Shown here in pieces: positions 56,827-64,000 of a stretch of 64,000 nucleotides of DNA (position 1 is the stretch's first letter; each line of letters starts with the position of its first letter). The notes beneath the pieces were generated by a model that worked only from the letters and a program-made list of their open reading frames with translations, was not told the origin of the DNA and made no database searches. The position numbers and the translations under genes are program-made. Source of the DNA: Exiguobacterium indicum HHS 31 (GTDB taxonomy: Bacteria; Bacillota; Bacilli; Exiguobacteriales; Exiguobacteriaceae); assembly GCF_001939065.1 (NCBI RefSeq), contig NZ_MPSZ01000001.1, positions 1-64,000 of the forward strand. Reading direction: 5' to 3'.

Positions 56827-57816
56827 ATGAAATTCATCTTCCATCCTGAGATTCGCGATGCGCGAATCAATCTCGCTGTCGAAGAATTCATCTTGAACAA
56901 CCTGAACGTCAATGAAGAAGACTATTTCTTGTTTTATATCAACGGTCCATCGATCATCGTCGGAAAAAACCAGAACACGAACGAAGAAGTCAATTTGAAG
57001 TATGTCGAGGAAAACGGGATCCACGTCGTCCGTCGTCTTTCAGGTGGTGGCGCTGTGTATCATGACGAAGGAAACTTGAACTTCAGTTTCTTGACAAAAG
57101 ATGACGGTGATTCGTTCAACAACTATAAAAAGTTCACGGAGCCAGTCGTACAAGCGCTGCATAAACTCGGTGTCGAAGCGGAGCTATCCGGACGAAACGA
57201 TATTCATGTCGGAAGTCGGAAAATCAGTGGGAATGCCCAGTTCACGACGAAAGGACGGATGTTTAGTCACGGTACATTGATGCTCGATTCGAACATCGAA
57301 GAAGTCGTCAATGCGCTTGTCGTCAGTGAAGAAAAGATGCGCTCTAAAGGCATTAAATCGGTCCGAAGTCGTGTCGCGAATATCTCGGAATTCCTGTCAG
57401 AACCGCTGACGATGGAACAATTCGTCGATCATCTCCTTGCTTCGATCTATGAAGGAAAAGAGATTGAACGGTATATCTTAACCGAAGAGGACTGGGATAA
57501 AGTACGTGCCATCTCAGCAGAACGTTATGGCAACTGGGAGTGGAATTTCGGAAAATCGCCGAAATTTGATGTCATTCATAAAAAACGCTTCCCGATTGGT
57601 ACGATTGATTTCCGGCTGAACGTCAAAAAAGGCATCATTGAAGAAGCGAAGATTTATGGCGACTTCTTTGGTGTCGAGGATGCAGAAGAAATTGCGCGGG
57701 CGCTCGAAGGTTCACGCTATGATCGCGCGTCTCTTCGCGAAGTGCTCGGTCGGTACGAATTGAAAAAATACTTCGGCGCTGTCGAACTAGATGAAGTGCT
57801 AGACGTTTTAGCGTAA
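56827..57816 (+). CDS. lplJ: Lipoate--protein ligase LplJ
   Basis: Activates free lipoate with ATP and attaches it to E2/GcvH lysines. NINGPSIIVGKNQNTNEEVN-like (here YINGPSIIVGKNQNTNEE) and RRLSGGGAVYHDEGNLNFSF near residue 75 are the ligase signature. GRNDIHVGSRKISGNAQF near residue 130 holds the catalytic lysine. Length 329 residues includes the accessory C-terminal domain, so it is a full LplA-type ligase and not LipM. AAAGGAG precedes the ATG, 39 bp after the DsbA-like gene. Confidence 0.94.
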   Translation: MKFIFHPEIRDARINLAVEEFILNNLNVNEEDYFLFYINGPSIIVGKNQNTNEEVNLKYVEENGIHVVRRLSGGGAVYHDEGNLNFSFLTKDDGDSFNNYKKFTEPVVQALHKLGVEAELSGRNDIHVGSRKISGNAQFTTKGRMFSHGTLMLDSNIEEVVNALVVSEEKMRSKGIKSVRSRVANISEFLSEPLTMEQFVDHLLASIYEGKEIERYILTEEDWDKVRAISAERYGNWEWNFGKSPKFDVIHKKRFPIGTIDFRLNVKKGIIEEAKIYGDFFGVEDAEEIARALEGSRYDRASLREVLGRYELKKYFGAVELDEVLDVLA

Positions 57817-57827
57817 GTCTTTATGGG

Positions 57828-57866
57828 AAAACTCCTTCTATCAACTGCATAGGGGGAGTTTTTTTC
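57828..57866 (+). terminator. Terminator of lplJ overlapping the next gene's ribosome site
   Basis: AAACTCCTTCTAT pairs with ATAGGGGGAGTTT (loop CAACTGC) followed by eight T. The 3' arm carries GGGGGAG, which is also the ribosome binding site of the SDR gene that starts at 57867, eight bases after the arm ends. Confidence 0.8.
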
Positions 57867-58754
57867 ATGGGCTATAATAAAGATAATTTTTTAGAAGGTT
57901 CGTTGACGGACTTTATTGATTTTGAACGGATTTCAGAAGGATTACCAAAAACGGAGGATGAACAGCCGTTACCATATTATGAGCGTGATGATTATAAGGC
58001 AGCAGGAAAATTAGAAGGAAAAGTCGCGATCGTCACGGGCGGCAACTCTGGAATCGGGCGTGCTGTCTCAATTGCTTATGTCCGAGAAGGAGCAAAAGTC
58101 GTCATCGCCTTCTACGGTGATCAAGAAGGAGCGGAAGAAACAAAAGCACGACTTGAGGAATTAGGCGGCGAAGTCCTACTTTCTAAAGGGGATATCGGAG
58201 ATGCAGATTACTGTGAAACACTCGTCCAAAAAACAATCGATCGTTTCGGTCGCTTAGATATCATCGTCAACAATGCGAGTATGCAAAAACCAGAAGATAG
58301 TCTGAAGGACATCACAGACGAGTCGATGGAAAAGACGTTCAAGACGAATATCTTCGGAATGATGCGTCTTGCCCGTGCCGCGCTCCCGCACCTTTCACTC
58401 GGTTCTGCCATCATCAATACGACATCGTCGACGGCATACGAAGGAAACGCGCTTTTGATTGACTATTCTGCGACGAAGGGTGCAATCGTCAGCTTCACAC
58501 GAAGTCTTTCGATGAACTTAGCGAAGGAAGGCATTCGTGTCAATGCTGTCGCACCGGGTCCGATCTGGACGCCGCTCATCACGGAAACGTTCCCGCATGA
58601 ATCAGTCAAGACATTCGGGAAAAATACACCGATGGATCGCCCAGGGCAGCCGGCTGAGATGGCATCAGCATATGTTTTCCTCGCGTGTAACGATTCAAGT
58701 TATATGACAGGACAAGTCCTTCACTTGAATGGTGGCGTCATCGTCAACGGTTAA
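57867..58754 (+). CDS. Short-chain dehydrogenase/reductase
   Basis: NAD(P)-dependent oxidoreductase of the classical SDR type. The Rossmann motif TGGNSGIGRAVSIA is near residue 57 and NNAS near residue 134. The catalytic Ser is in TTSSTAYEG near residue 190 and YxxxK in DYSATKGAI near residue 205. Length 295 residues with an N-terminal extension of about 45 residues, as in YhdF/GSP39-like Bacillus stress enzymes. Substrate unknown. Start supported by GGGGGAG that lies in the preceding terminator hairpin. Confidence 0.88.
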   Translation: MGYNKDNFLEGSLTDFIDFERISEGLPKTEDEQPLPYYERDDYKAAGKLEGKVAIVTGGNSGIGRAVSIAYVREGAKVVIAFYGDQEGAEETKARLEELGGEVLLSKGDIGDADYCETLVQKTIDRFGRLDIIVNNASMQKPEDSLKDITDESMEKTFKTNIFGMMRLARAALPHLSLGSAIINTTSSTAYEGNALLIDYSATKGAIVSFTRSLSMNLAKEGIRVNAVAPGPIWTPLITETFPHESVKTFGKNTPMDRPGQPAEMASAYVFLACNDSSYMTGQVLHLNGGVIVNG

Positions 58755-58766
58755 AAAGAAACTCTG

Positions 58767-58780
58767 TGAAAACGTTTCCA
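58767..58780. promoter_or_regulatory. Possible CcpA cre site before the acyl-CoA ligase gene
   Basis: TGAAAACGTTTCCA differs from TGWAANCGNTNWCA at one position. It lies between the SDR gene and its downstream terminator, about 100 bp before the ligase start. CcpA control of fatty-acid use is plausible. Confidence 0.45.
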
Positions 58781-58794
58781 AAAAGTGTTACACT

Positions 58795-58833
58795 ATCCAT
58801 ACGGTCGCTTTTGACTACGTATGGATTTTTTTT
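58795..58833 (+). terminator. Terminator after the SDR gene
   Basis: ATCCATACG pairs with CGTATGGAT around GTCGCTTTTGACTA, followed by seven T. Confidence 0.85.
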
Positions 58834-58839
58834 ACGTAA

Positions 58840-58857
58840 AAAATGAATAGTCATTCA
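58840..58857 (+). promoter_or_regulatory. Possible FadR-type operator
   Basis: AAAATGAATAGTCATTCA has a complete right half-site TCATTCA and central NTAN, with 5 of 7 left half-site bases, against the remembered Bacillus FadR pattern TGAATGANTANTCATTCA. It sits 22 bp before the ligase start, between the SDR terminator and the ribosome site, where repressor binding would block expression in the absence of acyl-CoA. Confidence 0.55.
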
Positions 58858-58878
58858 TTCGAAAGGGGAATTTTGCTC

Positions 58879-60426
58879 ATGCTTGGATTGATTCAATCCG
58901 TCGAAGAAACCGCTCGAACACATCCGGATTCAACGGCGTATGTGTTTGAGGACACGCAAGTCAGCTATCGTGAATTTGTCGAGAAGTTTCATCGGGCAGC
59001 CGGCGCACTCGAAGCGAACGGAATCCGAAAAGATGATCATGTCGCGCTGATTTTAGGGAATAGCCCAGCATTCCTAGTGGCATATTACGCCATCATGAAA
59101 CAAGGGGCAATCGCGATTCCAATCAACCCTACATATACACCGGATGAAATCGGGTATATCCTGATGAACGGTGATGTGAAGGGGATTTTAGGCATTGCAC
59201 CACTCGTCGAAGCTGCAAAAGATCGTCTCGTGCATTTACCGAATCTCAAGATTGTCGTCTCTGTTCCTTACGCGGATCAGGAAGGACCAAACGAAACACA
59301 TCAACAAGTGACGTTCATCACGCTCGATCGCTGGCTCGAAATCGAACATCCCTTGACCGAAGTGACGAATGAACTGGACGACATCGCTGTCATTCTTTAT
59401 ACGAGTGGAACGACAGGAAAACCAAAAGGTGCGATGTTATCCCACCGTAATCTGACGTCGAATGCGCGCTCGATTGGGGATTATCTACATGTATCCAGTA
59501 ACGACCGGACACTTGCCGTATTACCGATGTTCCATGTCTTTTGTTTGACGGTCGTCGTCAATGCGTCACTCGCACATGGAGCGTCAATCATCATTGCTTC
59601 ACGTTTTTCACCACAAGAGACGTTTGAGTTAGCGAAAAAAGAACAGGTGACGATTTTTGCGGGTGTACCGACGATGTATAATTTTTTACTGCAAACCGTG
59701 AAGGCTCATCCGGAATATGCGACCTATTTTGAATCAACACGTTTGTTCGTCTCAGGGGGAGCGAGTCTTCCAGTGCCGCTTCTTGAAGCATTTGATCGAA
59801 CATTCCAATGTCATATCCTCGAAGGATATGGTTTATCGGAAGCATCACCCGTCACTTGTTTCAATCCGGTCAATGGTGTTCAAAAACCAGGCTCGATTGG
59901 AACATCGATCGTCGATGTCGAAAACAAAGTCGTCGATGAACTCGGACAAGAATTACCAGATGGTCAAGTCGGAGAATTGATCGTTCGGGGACCAAACGTC
60001 ATGACCGGTTATTACAAGATGCCGGAAGAGTCGCAAGCGACGTTACGCGATGGCTGGTTATATACGGGTGATTTGGCTCGTCGAGATGAAGACGGGTATT
60101 TCTATATCGTCGATCGCAAAAAAGATATGATCATCGTCGGTGGGTACAATGTCTACCCGCGTGAAGTCGAAGAAGTCCTCTATCAGCATCCGAACGTCAT
60201 CGAAGCCGCCGTCATCGGCATACCGGATGAGGAGATGGGCGAAGCTGTCAAAGCATTCGTTGTTGCTCGTGAGACGATGACGGAAGAGGAAACGCAGGCG
60301 TTCTGTGCTACATCACTCGCGAAATATAAATGTCCGACACAGATTGAGTTCATCGATCAATTACCTCGTAATACGACCGGGAAGATTTTACGGACCGTGT
60401 TGAAGAAACAACCGACGAATTCATGA
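58879..60426 (+). CDS. Long-chain fatty acid--CoA ligase
   Basis: Activates fatty acids for beta-oxidation or lipid synthesis via an acyl-adenylate. AMP-binding motifs: YTSGTTGKPKGAMLSH near residue 175, GYGLSEASPVT near residue 316, GWLYTGDLARRDEDGYF near residue 395 and the C-terminal lysine motif RNTTGKILRTVL. Length 515 residues. Start is ATG 58879, with AAAGGGGAA upstream. A FadR-like operator lies between the terminator and this start. Similar to Bacillus LcfA/YhfL-type enzymes. Confidence 0.92.
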   Translation: MLGLIQSVEETARTHPDSTAYVFEDTQVSYREFVEKFHRAAGALEANGIRKDDHVALILGNSPAFLVAYYAIMKQGAIAIPINPTYTPDEIGYILMNGDVKGILGIAPLVEAAKDRLVHLPNLKIVVSVPYADQEGPNETHQQVTFITLDRWLEIEHPLTEVTNELDDIAVILYTSGTTGKPKGAMLSHRNLTSNARSIGDYLHVSSNDRTLAVLPMFHVFCLTVVVNASLAHGASIIIASRFSPQETFELAKKEQVTIFAGVPTMYNFLLQTVKAHPEYATYFESTRLFVSGGASLPVPLLEAFDRTFQCHILEGYGLSEASPVTCFNPVNGVQKPGSIGTSIVDVENKVVDELGQELPDGQVGELIVRGPNVMTGYYKMPEESQATLRDGWLYTGDLARRDEDGYFYIVDRKKDMIIVGGYNVYPREVEEVLYQHPNVIEAAVIGIPDEEMGEAVKAFVVARETMTEEETQAFCATSLAKYKCPTQIEFIDQLPRNTTGKILRTVLKKQPTNS

Positions 60427-60433
60427 CTGTCTC

Positions 60434-60463
60434 AAGAACTTCAGGTTTCTGAAGTTCTTTTTC
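60434..60463 (+). terminator. Terminator after the acyl-CoA ligase gene
   Basis: AAGAACTTCAG pairs with CTGAAGTTCTT around GTTT, followed by TTTC. Confidence 0.85.
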
Positions 60464-60492
60464 TGTGCATAGACAAGAAGGAGGGGATACGA

Positions 60493-60927
60493 ATGAATAT
60501 CGCTTTGATTGCACATGATGAGAAAAAGGATGAGATGATGGGCTTTACACGGGCTTACGCCGCATTCTTTAAGAAAAATACATTATACGCGACAGGAACA
60601 ACCGGACAACGGATCATGGAAGCAACCGATCTGCACGTCCATCGCTGTAAGTCAGGTCCGCTTGGCGGAGATCAGGAAATCGGAGCGCTGGTAGCACAAG
60701 GAAAAATCGATATCGTGATTTTTTTACGCGATCCACTGACGGCCCAACCGCATGAGCCGGACGTCTCGGCACTCATTCGATTATGTGACGTATACGATTT
60801 GCCGCTTGCGACGAATGTCGGAACTGCTGAAATTTTAATCAATGGACTCGAACAAGGACAATTTGATTGGAAGGAAATCATTCGAAAACGCCATGAACTG
60901 GAACAACAAAAGTTTTTAGACGATTAA
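60493..60927 (+). CDS. mgsA: Methylglyoxal synthase
   Basis: Converts dihydroxyacetone phosphate to methylglyoxal as a phosphate-starvation bypass. [13 protein letters not shown] supplies the phosphate-binding His/Asp start; GTTGQRIM near residue 35 and [20 protein letters not shown] near residue 53 are diagnostic; [15 protein letters not shown] holds the catalytic Asp. Length 144 residues. GAGGGG precedes the ATG. The glycerol and glycogen genes nearby supply its substrate in principle. Confidence 0.94.
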   Translation: MNIALIAHDEKKDEMMGFTRAYAAFFKKNTLYATGTTGQRIMEATDLHVHRCKSGPLGGDQEIGALVAQGKIDIVIFLRDPLTAQPHEPDVSALIRLCDVYDLPLATNVGTAEILINGLEQGQFDWKEIIRKRHELEQQKFLDD

Positions 60928-60932
60928 TTTCA

Positions 60933-60947
60933 TGAGAACGCTTCTCA
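60933..60947. promoter_or_regulatory. Fur-box-like palindrome 1
   Basis: TGAGAACGCTTCTCA is a perfect palindrome. Read as a 7-1-7 Fur box (TGANAATNATTNTCA) it has two mismatches in the centre. It overlaps the expected -35 region of the gene at 61024. It could instead be a short mgsA terminator stem, since TTTTCG follows. Confidence 0.45.
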
Positions 60948-60961
60948 TTTTCGTTTGAGCA

Positions 60962-60970
60962 TGATATAGT
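60962..60970 (+). promoter_or_regulatory. Extended -10 element upstream of the 51-residue protein gene
   Basis: TGATATAGT (TATAGT at 60965-60970) lies between the two Fur-like palindromes and 54 bp before the start codon. No strong -35 box is visible at 17 bp (TTCTCA at 60942). Confidence 0.4.
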
Positions 60971-60981
60971 CAGTTTGAGGA

Positions 60982-60996
60982 TGATACTGATTATCA
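60982..60996. promoter_or_regulatory. Fur-box-like palindrome 2
   Basis: TGATACTGATTATCA differs from the 7-1-7 Fur consensus TGATAATNATTATCA at one position (C for A). It lies just downstream of the presumed transcription start, 28 bp before the start codon at 61024, a position where a repressor would block transcription. Confidence 0.6.
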
Positions 60997-61023
60997 ATTG
61001 CGATGGAAAAGGTGGCGAAGAAA

Positions 61024-61179
61024 ATGGAGATTCTATTAATGACGGGTGTAACGGTATTGCTAGGAGGCGGCGTTGGATTTTTGACGCACGTCGTAAAAAT
61101 GGAACGTCGTCAACAGGCAACACCTGTGACTTCAAAGAACGAGCAAGTAGCGTATCCAGCGCTCCGTCTCGTCAAATAA
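61024..61179 (+). CDS. 51-residue membrane protein, possibly iron-regulated
   Basis: Family not recognised. The frame encodes 51 residues: one glycine-rich membrane segment (EILLMTGVTVLLGGGVGFLT) and a polar cytosolic or external tail with MERRQQATPV. AAGGTGG stands eight bases before the ATG, and a strong terminator follows the stop, so the unit looks like a self-standing gene. Two palindromes resembling Fur boxes flank its -10 element, suggesting regulation by iron. Too short for default gene-finding cutoffs. Confidence 0.65.
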   Translation: MEILLMTGVTVLLGGGVGFLTHVVKMERRQQATPVTSKNEQVAYPALRLVK

Positions 61180-61198
61180 TAGAAAATTTATGACTTCG

Positions 61199-61231
61199 CC
61201 TTTCTTTTCTTTTGAAAAGAAAGGTTTTTTT
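61199..61231 (+). terminator. Terminator of the 51-residue protein gene
   Basis: CCTTTCTTTTC pairs with GAAAAGAAAGG around TTTT, followed by seven T. Confidence 0.88.
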
Positions 61232-61313
61232 GAATTATTATCCACTCTCCCATAATTTTGCGGAATTCCTTTGATACACTGAAACAAAGCACATTAGTCG
61301 AGGAGTGAGAGCC

Positions 61314-61976
61314 ATGCATACAATCTATTTAGTTGATGATGAAGTGAACTTGAACCGTGTACTCGTGAAATATTTGGAGCAAGAAGGATGGCAAGTGAAA
61401 TCATTTACGTCTGGTGAGGCAGCGGCCTCTGCCATCGTTGAAAAGCCTGACTTATGGATTTTAGACATCATGCTACCGGATATGGATGGTTTTCAATTGA
61501 TTAAACGGATCAAGGCACATGATGAGACGACACCTGTCATCTTCATCTCGGCTCGGGATGAGGACATCGATAAAATCATTGGTCTTGAGATGGGATCAGA
61601 CGATTACATCGCAAAACCATTCCTTCCGCGAGAACTCGTCATCCGCGTCAAAAAGATTTTGGCACGAACGTATGCGACACCAAAGAGTGGTGTCATCCAA
61701 TACGGCGATTATATGATTTATCCAGAGAAACGAATCATCGAAGAGAATGGTCAAGAAATCGATTTGACGTCGAAAGAGTACGATTTGTTGATTTTATTCG
61801 CTACACAAATCGGGACGCCGATGTCACGCGAGCAGATTCTTGTCAGCGTCTGGGGTGACGATTATTTCGGTTCAGACCGAGTCGTCGATGATCTCGTTCG
61901 TCGCGTCCGTAAAAAATTATCGAAGCTTGAGCTCGAAACGATTTACGGCATCGGTTATCGCTTGGTGTCTGCATGA
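61314..61976 (+). CDS. cssR: Secretion-stress response regulator CssR
   Basis: OmpR-family regulator. The receiver domain has acidic pocket VDDEVN (residues 6-11), phospho-acceptor Asp in LWILDIMLPDMDGF near residue 50, and ISARDED and SDDYIAKPFLPRELV. The winged-helix C-terminal domain follows, with VWGDDYFGSDRVVDDLVRRV and GIGYRL. The sequence fits Bacillus CssR closely, including LWILDIMLP and the DRVVDDLVRR stretch. Length 220 residues. GAGGAG precedes; ATG 61314 is preferred to GTG 61305. Overlaps cssS by 4 bp. Confidence 0.88.
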   Translation: MHTIYLVDDEVNLNRVLVKYLEQEGWQVKSFTSGEAAASAIVEKPDLWILDIMLPDMDGFQLIKRIKAHDETTPVIFISARDEDIDKIIGLEMGSDDYIAKPFLPRELVIRVKKILARTYATPKSGVIQYGDYMIYPEKRIIEENGQEIDLTSKEYDLLILFATQIGTPMSREQILVSVWGDDYFGSDRVVDDLVRRVRKKLSKLELETIYGIGYRLVSA

Positions 61977-63367
61977 AAAACCGCAGTCTCGGATTCCAGA
62001 TTTGGGCGATGTTTCTGCTCGTCATCGTCACGCTTTCTGCGGTCATTCTCCTGGTCATCCGTTCATCGATTGGAAATTTCATCGATGAACAGGTCTATGC
62101 GACACTTGAGAATAGTGAAGTCTTCTTCTCGAAAGATGCTTCTGTCATCGAGATGTTACAGGATAATCCGATCGAATTCGACCGCCGAAAACAGGAGTCT
62201 CGTTCTGTTAACATCTTACTCCTTTCTAAAAACGGCAAACTCTACTACGGTGGAGCGCCACAACAACTGATCAATCAGATGTACCGTGATGCAATTGATC
62301 AAAAGACCGTTACAGCAAAGTATACAACTCGTCTTGATAAAGAAGACGTCTATTACAGTATTCGAAAAATCGAGGTTAGCGGCGAAACCTATTATCGTGT
62401 CTCTTATGTTTGGGATGCGTATCGGCAAGAACTGATTACACAGTTGTTCTCGAAAATCGGATTCGTCGTCATCATTGGGAGTATCTTTACGTTATTCATT
62501 GCCTTTTGGTTAGCGCGACGTTTGACACATCCACTCGTTGAGATCGAGGGAGCGGTTGGGAAAATTGCGGCTCAAAAGTGGGACACACCACTTCCGCTTG
62601 ACCGTGGGGATGAGATTGGACGACTCGCACGATCGGTCGATGCGATGCGAATGGATCTTGAAAAACAAGATAAGGCACAAAAATCATTACTTCAAAACAT
62701 CTCCCATGATTTGAAGACGCCGATCATGGTCATCCGAAGTTATGCCCAGTCTATCTCAGACGGGATTTATCCTGATGGTGATTTGACCGGATCCGTATCC
62801 GTCATTGATGAAGAAGCGGAACGATTAGAGAAAAAAGTCGCGGCTTTACTCTACGTCACGAAGCTCGACTATTTCGAGCTCGATCGTTCGACGTGGGACA
62901 ATGTTGACATCGACCGGATGGTGCATCTGTTGAAAAATCGCTTTTCCGGGACGAAGTCACTCGAGTGGCATGTCAGTGGGGAAGCAGGAATCGTTCTTGG
63001 TGAAGGAGAGCAGTTGCGTGTTGCGCTCGAAAATGTCATGGACAATGCGATTCGTTATGCCGAAACACGAATCGATATCCGATTGTCCGGAACATCGGAT
63101 CATGTTCATATTGAAATCGAAAATGATGGACCACCGCTTGACGCCTCCTCACCACTGTTCCATCAATTCTCACGTGGTAAGGAAGGGAAGTTCGGTTTAG
63201 GTCTTTATATTGTCAAACGGATCGTCGAGCGTCATGACGGGACGGTCGCAATCGAGAATCGCTCTGCGGGAAATGGAGTCGGAAAAGTTTGTGTGATTTT
63301 TAATTTTCCAAGGCACTTCATCGAACAAATGGAGAATCAAAATGAAAGTAAGACAGAGAAATATTAA
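61973..63367 (+). CDS. cssS: Secretion-stress sensor histidine kinase CssS
   Basis: Membrane histidine kinase. Two membrane segments (about residues 8-28 and 165-185) flank a 135-residue extracellular sensor loop; HAMP, then the HisKA dimerisation helix with phosphorylated His in LLQNISHDLKTPIMVIRSYA near residue 244. ATPase motifs N (ENVMDNAIRYA) and G (FGLGLYIVKRIVERH) follow. Length 464 residues. Starts with ATGA overlap on cssR. The name rests on the partner's similarity to CssR; in Bacillus the pair induces quality-control proteases on secretion stress. Confidence 0.86.
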   Translation: MKNRSLGFQIWAMFLLVIVTLSAVILLVIRSSIGNFIDEQVYATLENSEVFFSKDASVIEMLQDNPIEFDRRKQESRSVNILLLSKNGKLYYGGAPQQLINQMYRDAIDQKTVTAKYTTRLDKEDVYYSIRKIEVSGETYYRVSYVWDAYRQELITQLFSKIGFVVIIGSIFTLFIAFWLARRLTHPLVEIEGAVGKIAAQKWDTPLPLDRGDEIGRLARSVDAMRMDLEKQDKAQKSLLQNISHDLKTPIMVIRSYAQSISDGIYPDGDLTGSVSVIDEEAERLEKKVAALLYVTKLDYFELDRSTWDNVDIDRMVHLLKNRFSGTKSLEWHVSGEAGIVLGEGEQLRVALENVMDNAIRYAETRIDIRLSGTSDHVHIEIENDGPPLDASSPLFHQFSRGKEGKFGLGLYIVKRIVERHDGTVAIENRSAGNGVGKVCVIFNFPRHFIEQMENQNESKTEKY

Positions 63368-63396
63368 AAACGGGATCTTTGGATCTCGTTTTTTTC
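63366..63396 (+). terminator. Terminator of cssRS
   Basis: AAAACGGGATC pairs with GATCTCGTTTT (one G-T) around TTTG, followed by a T run. Confidence 0.8.
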
Positions 63397-63477
63397 ATTA
63401 GGAAATAACTAGCAGGACTAAACAACATAACTGATTATTTGATATAACCAATGTAGTCCAGGAAGGGAGCGAAGAAT

Positions 63478-63951
63478 ATGTCATACCCAGTTACGGAAGA
63501 AACGTTAGCCTTGATCCCGCAATATGGTCAGTACGGAGAGCCGCAGACACTCGTTATCAAGGAACATTCTGAGAGCATTTTAGATGGTCATCCGATTAAA
63601 TTAATTGAAGAATCCTGTTTGTATTTTGGTTCGTCGATGCGTGGAAGAATTGAAGCAGCGCGGCATATTCTTGGTCCGAACCGAAAGACACCTGTTTTAG
63701 TGGATTGGCAAGCACAGACGATTTTCTTTCCAACGACCGCAAAAGAAAAGGCAGAATGTATTTGGATTAATTTTAAACAGATGAAGACTGTTCAGAAAAA
63801 ATCGGGAAAAGTACAAGTCGAATTTCAGACCGGGCAATGTATCGATACGGATGCCTCGGCATACAGCATCGAGCGACAACGGATTAAAACGCTGGAACTG
63901 GCGTATGAAATGCAACGTCGTTTTCAATTGCCGGAGTTTAAGAATCGGTGA
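63478..63951 (+). CDS. comK: Competence transcription factor ComK homologue
   Basis: ComK binds paired AT-boxes and switches on DNA-uptake genes. The core KLIEESCLYFGSSMRGRIEA and RKTPVLVDWQAQTIFFPT, followed by KEKAECIWINFKQMK, match the conserved ComK regions (CRFFGSSYAGRK and MVDPSNQIFLFPTLS in Bacillus). Length 157 residues is shorter than Bacillus subtilis ComK (192), mainly at the C-terminus. GGAAGGGAG precedes the ATG. No terminator follows before the window edge. Whether it is a full competence regulator or a shortened paralogue is open. Confidence 0.9.
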   Translation: MSYPVTEETLALIPQYGQYGEPQTLVIKEHSESILDGHPIKLIEESCLYFGSSMRGRIEAARHILGPNRKTPVLVDWQAQTIFFPTTAKEKAECIWINFKQMKTVQKKSGKVQVEFQTGQCIDTDASAYSIERQRIKTLELAYEMQRRFQLPEFKNR

Positions 63952-63985
63952 AAAGTGGAAACACATAACAGGAATCTTACTTACG

Positions 63986-63992
63986 TAAGGAG
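63986..63992 (+). promoter_or_regulatory. Ribosome binding site for a gene starting beyond the window
   Basis: TAAGGAG followed by AAACAGTA to the last base is ideally spaced for a start codon just past position 64000. No hairpin separates it from comK, so co-transcription is possible. Confidence 0.45.
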
Positions 63993-64000
63993 AAACAGTA

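Overview
The window looks like a stretch of a Bacillales (Firmicutes) chromosome. Gene content and order (yheA-yheB, yhaM, prsA, hpr, yhaH, hit, ecsAB, hemEHY, glpP-glpF-glpK-glpD, cssRS, comK), Gram-positive Shine-Dalgarno sites and moderate GC all fit. From the protein sequences I would guess Exiguobacterium, but that genus call is pattern recognition, not a measured identity. No prophage, insertion sequence, CRISPR array or defence island is visible. Almost all genes are ordinary core functions.

Layout: 1-1554 is the 3' end of an rRNA operon (5S rRNA plus 15 tRNAs) closed by a strong terminator. 1592-3686 holds queG, a DNA alkyltransferase gene and trmL. 3728-6268 holds a 30-residue membrane protein, a membrane protein and a class A penicillin-binding protein. 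6475-15356 is glycogen metabolism (glgC-glgD-glgA-glgP, with pgcA nearby and no branching enzyme). 15494-20540 has an aldo/keto reductase, an amino-acid ABC transporter without an ATPase, msmX and a PucR/CdaR-type regulator. 20615-30542 resembles the Bacillus yheB-yheA/yhaM/prsA/hpr/hit region, interleaved with dinB, corA and namA. 30578-38604 has two GlsB/YeaQ paralogues, ecsAB, the divergent pair amtB/tnrA around a consensus TnrA/GlnR operator, and hemE-hemH-hemY.

38741-50896 is mixed: cardiolipin synthase, a HAD phosphatase, mscL, a UvrD-like helicase, acetyltransferases, a sucrose-6-phosphate hydrolase, a diguanylate cyclase, an ABC exporter and a YczE-like protein. 51067-55961 is the glycerol regulon. 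Its two antitermination leaders share a promoter-proximal sequence and are presumably read by the GlpP encoded just upstream. 56107-64000 has a DsbA-like protein, lipoate ligase, an SDR enzyme, an acyl-CoA ligase with FadR-like and cre-like sites, mgsA, a 51-residue membrane protein behind two Fur-box-like palindromes, cssRS and comK.

The features least explained by ordinary annotation are: a 234-bp nested inverted-repeat element between mscL and the helicase gene (41570-41803), which could be a structured RNA or a MITE-like repeat; the two small membrane proteins at 3728-3820 and 61024-61179; and the repeat-rich spacer before ecsA. Operator and promoter calls were made by eye against remembered consensus sequences and are inferences.
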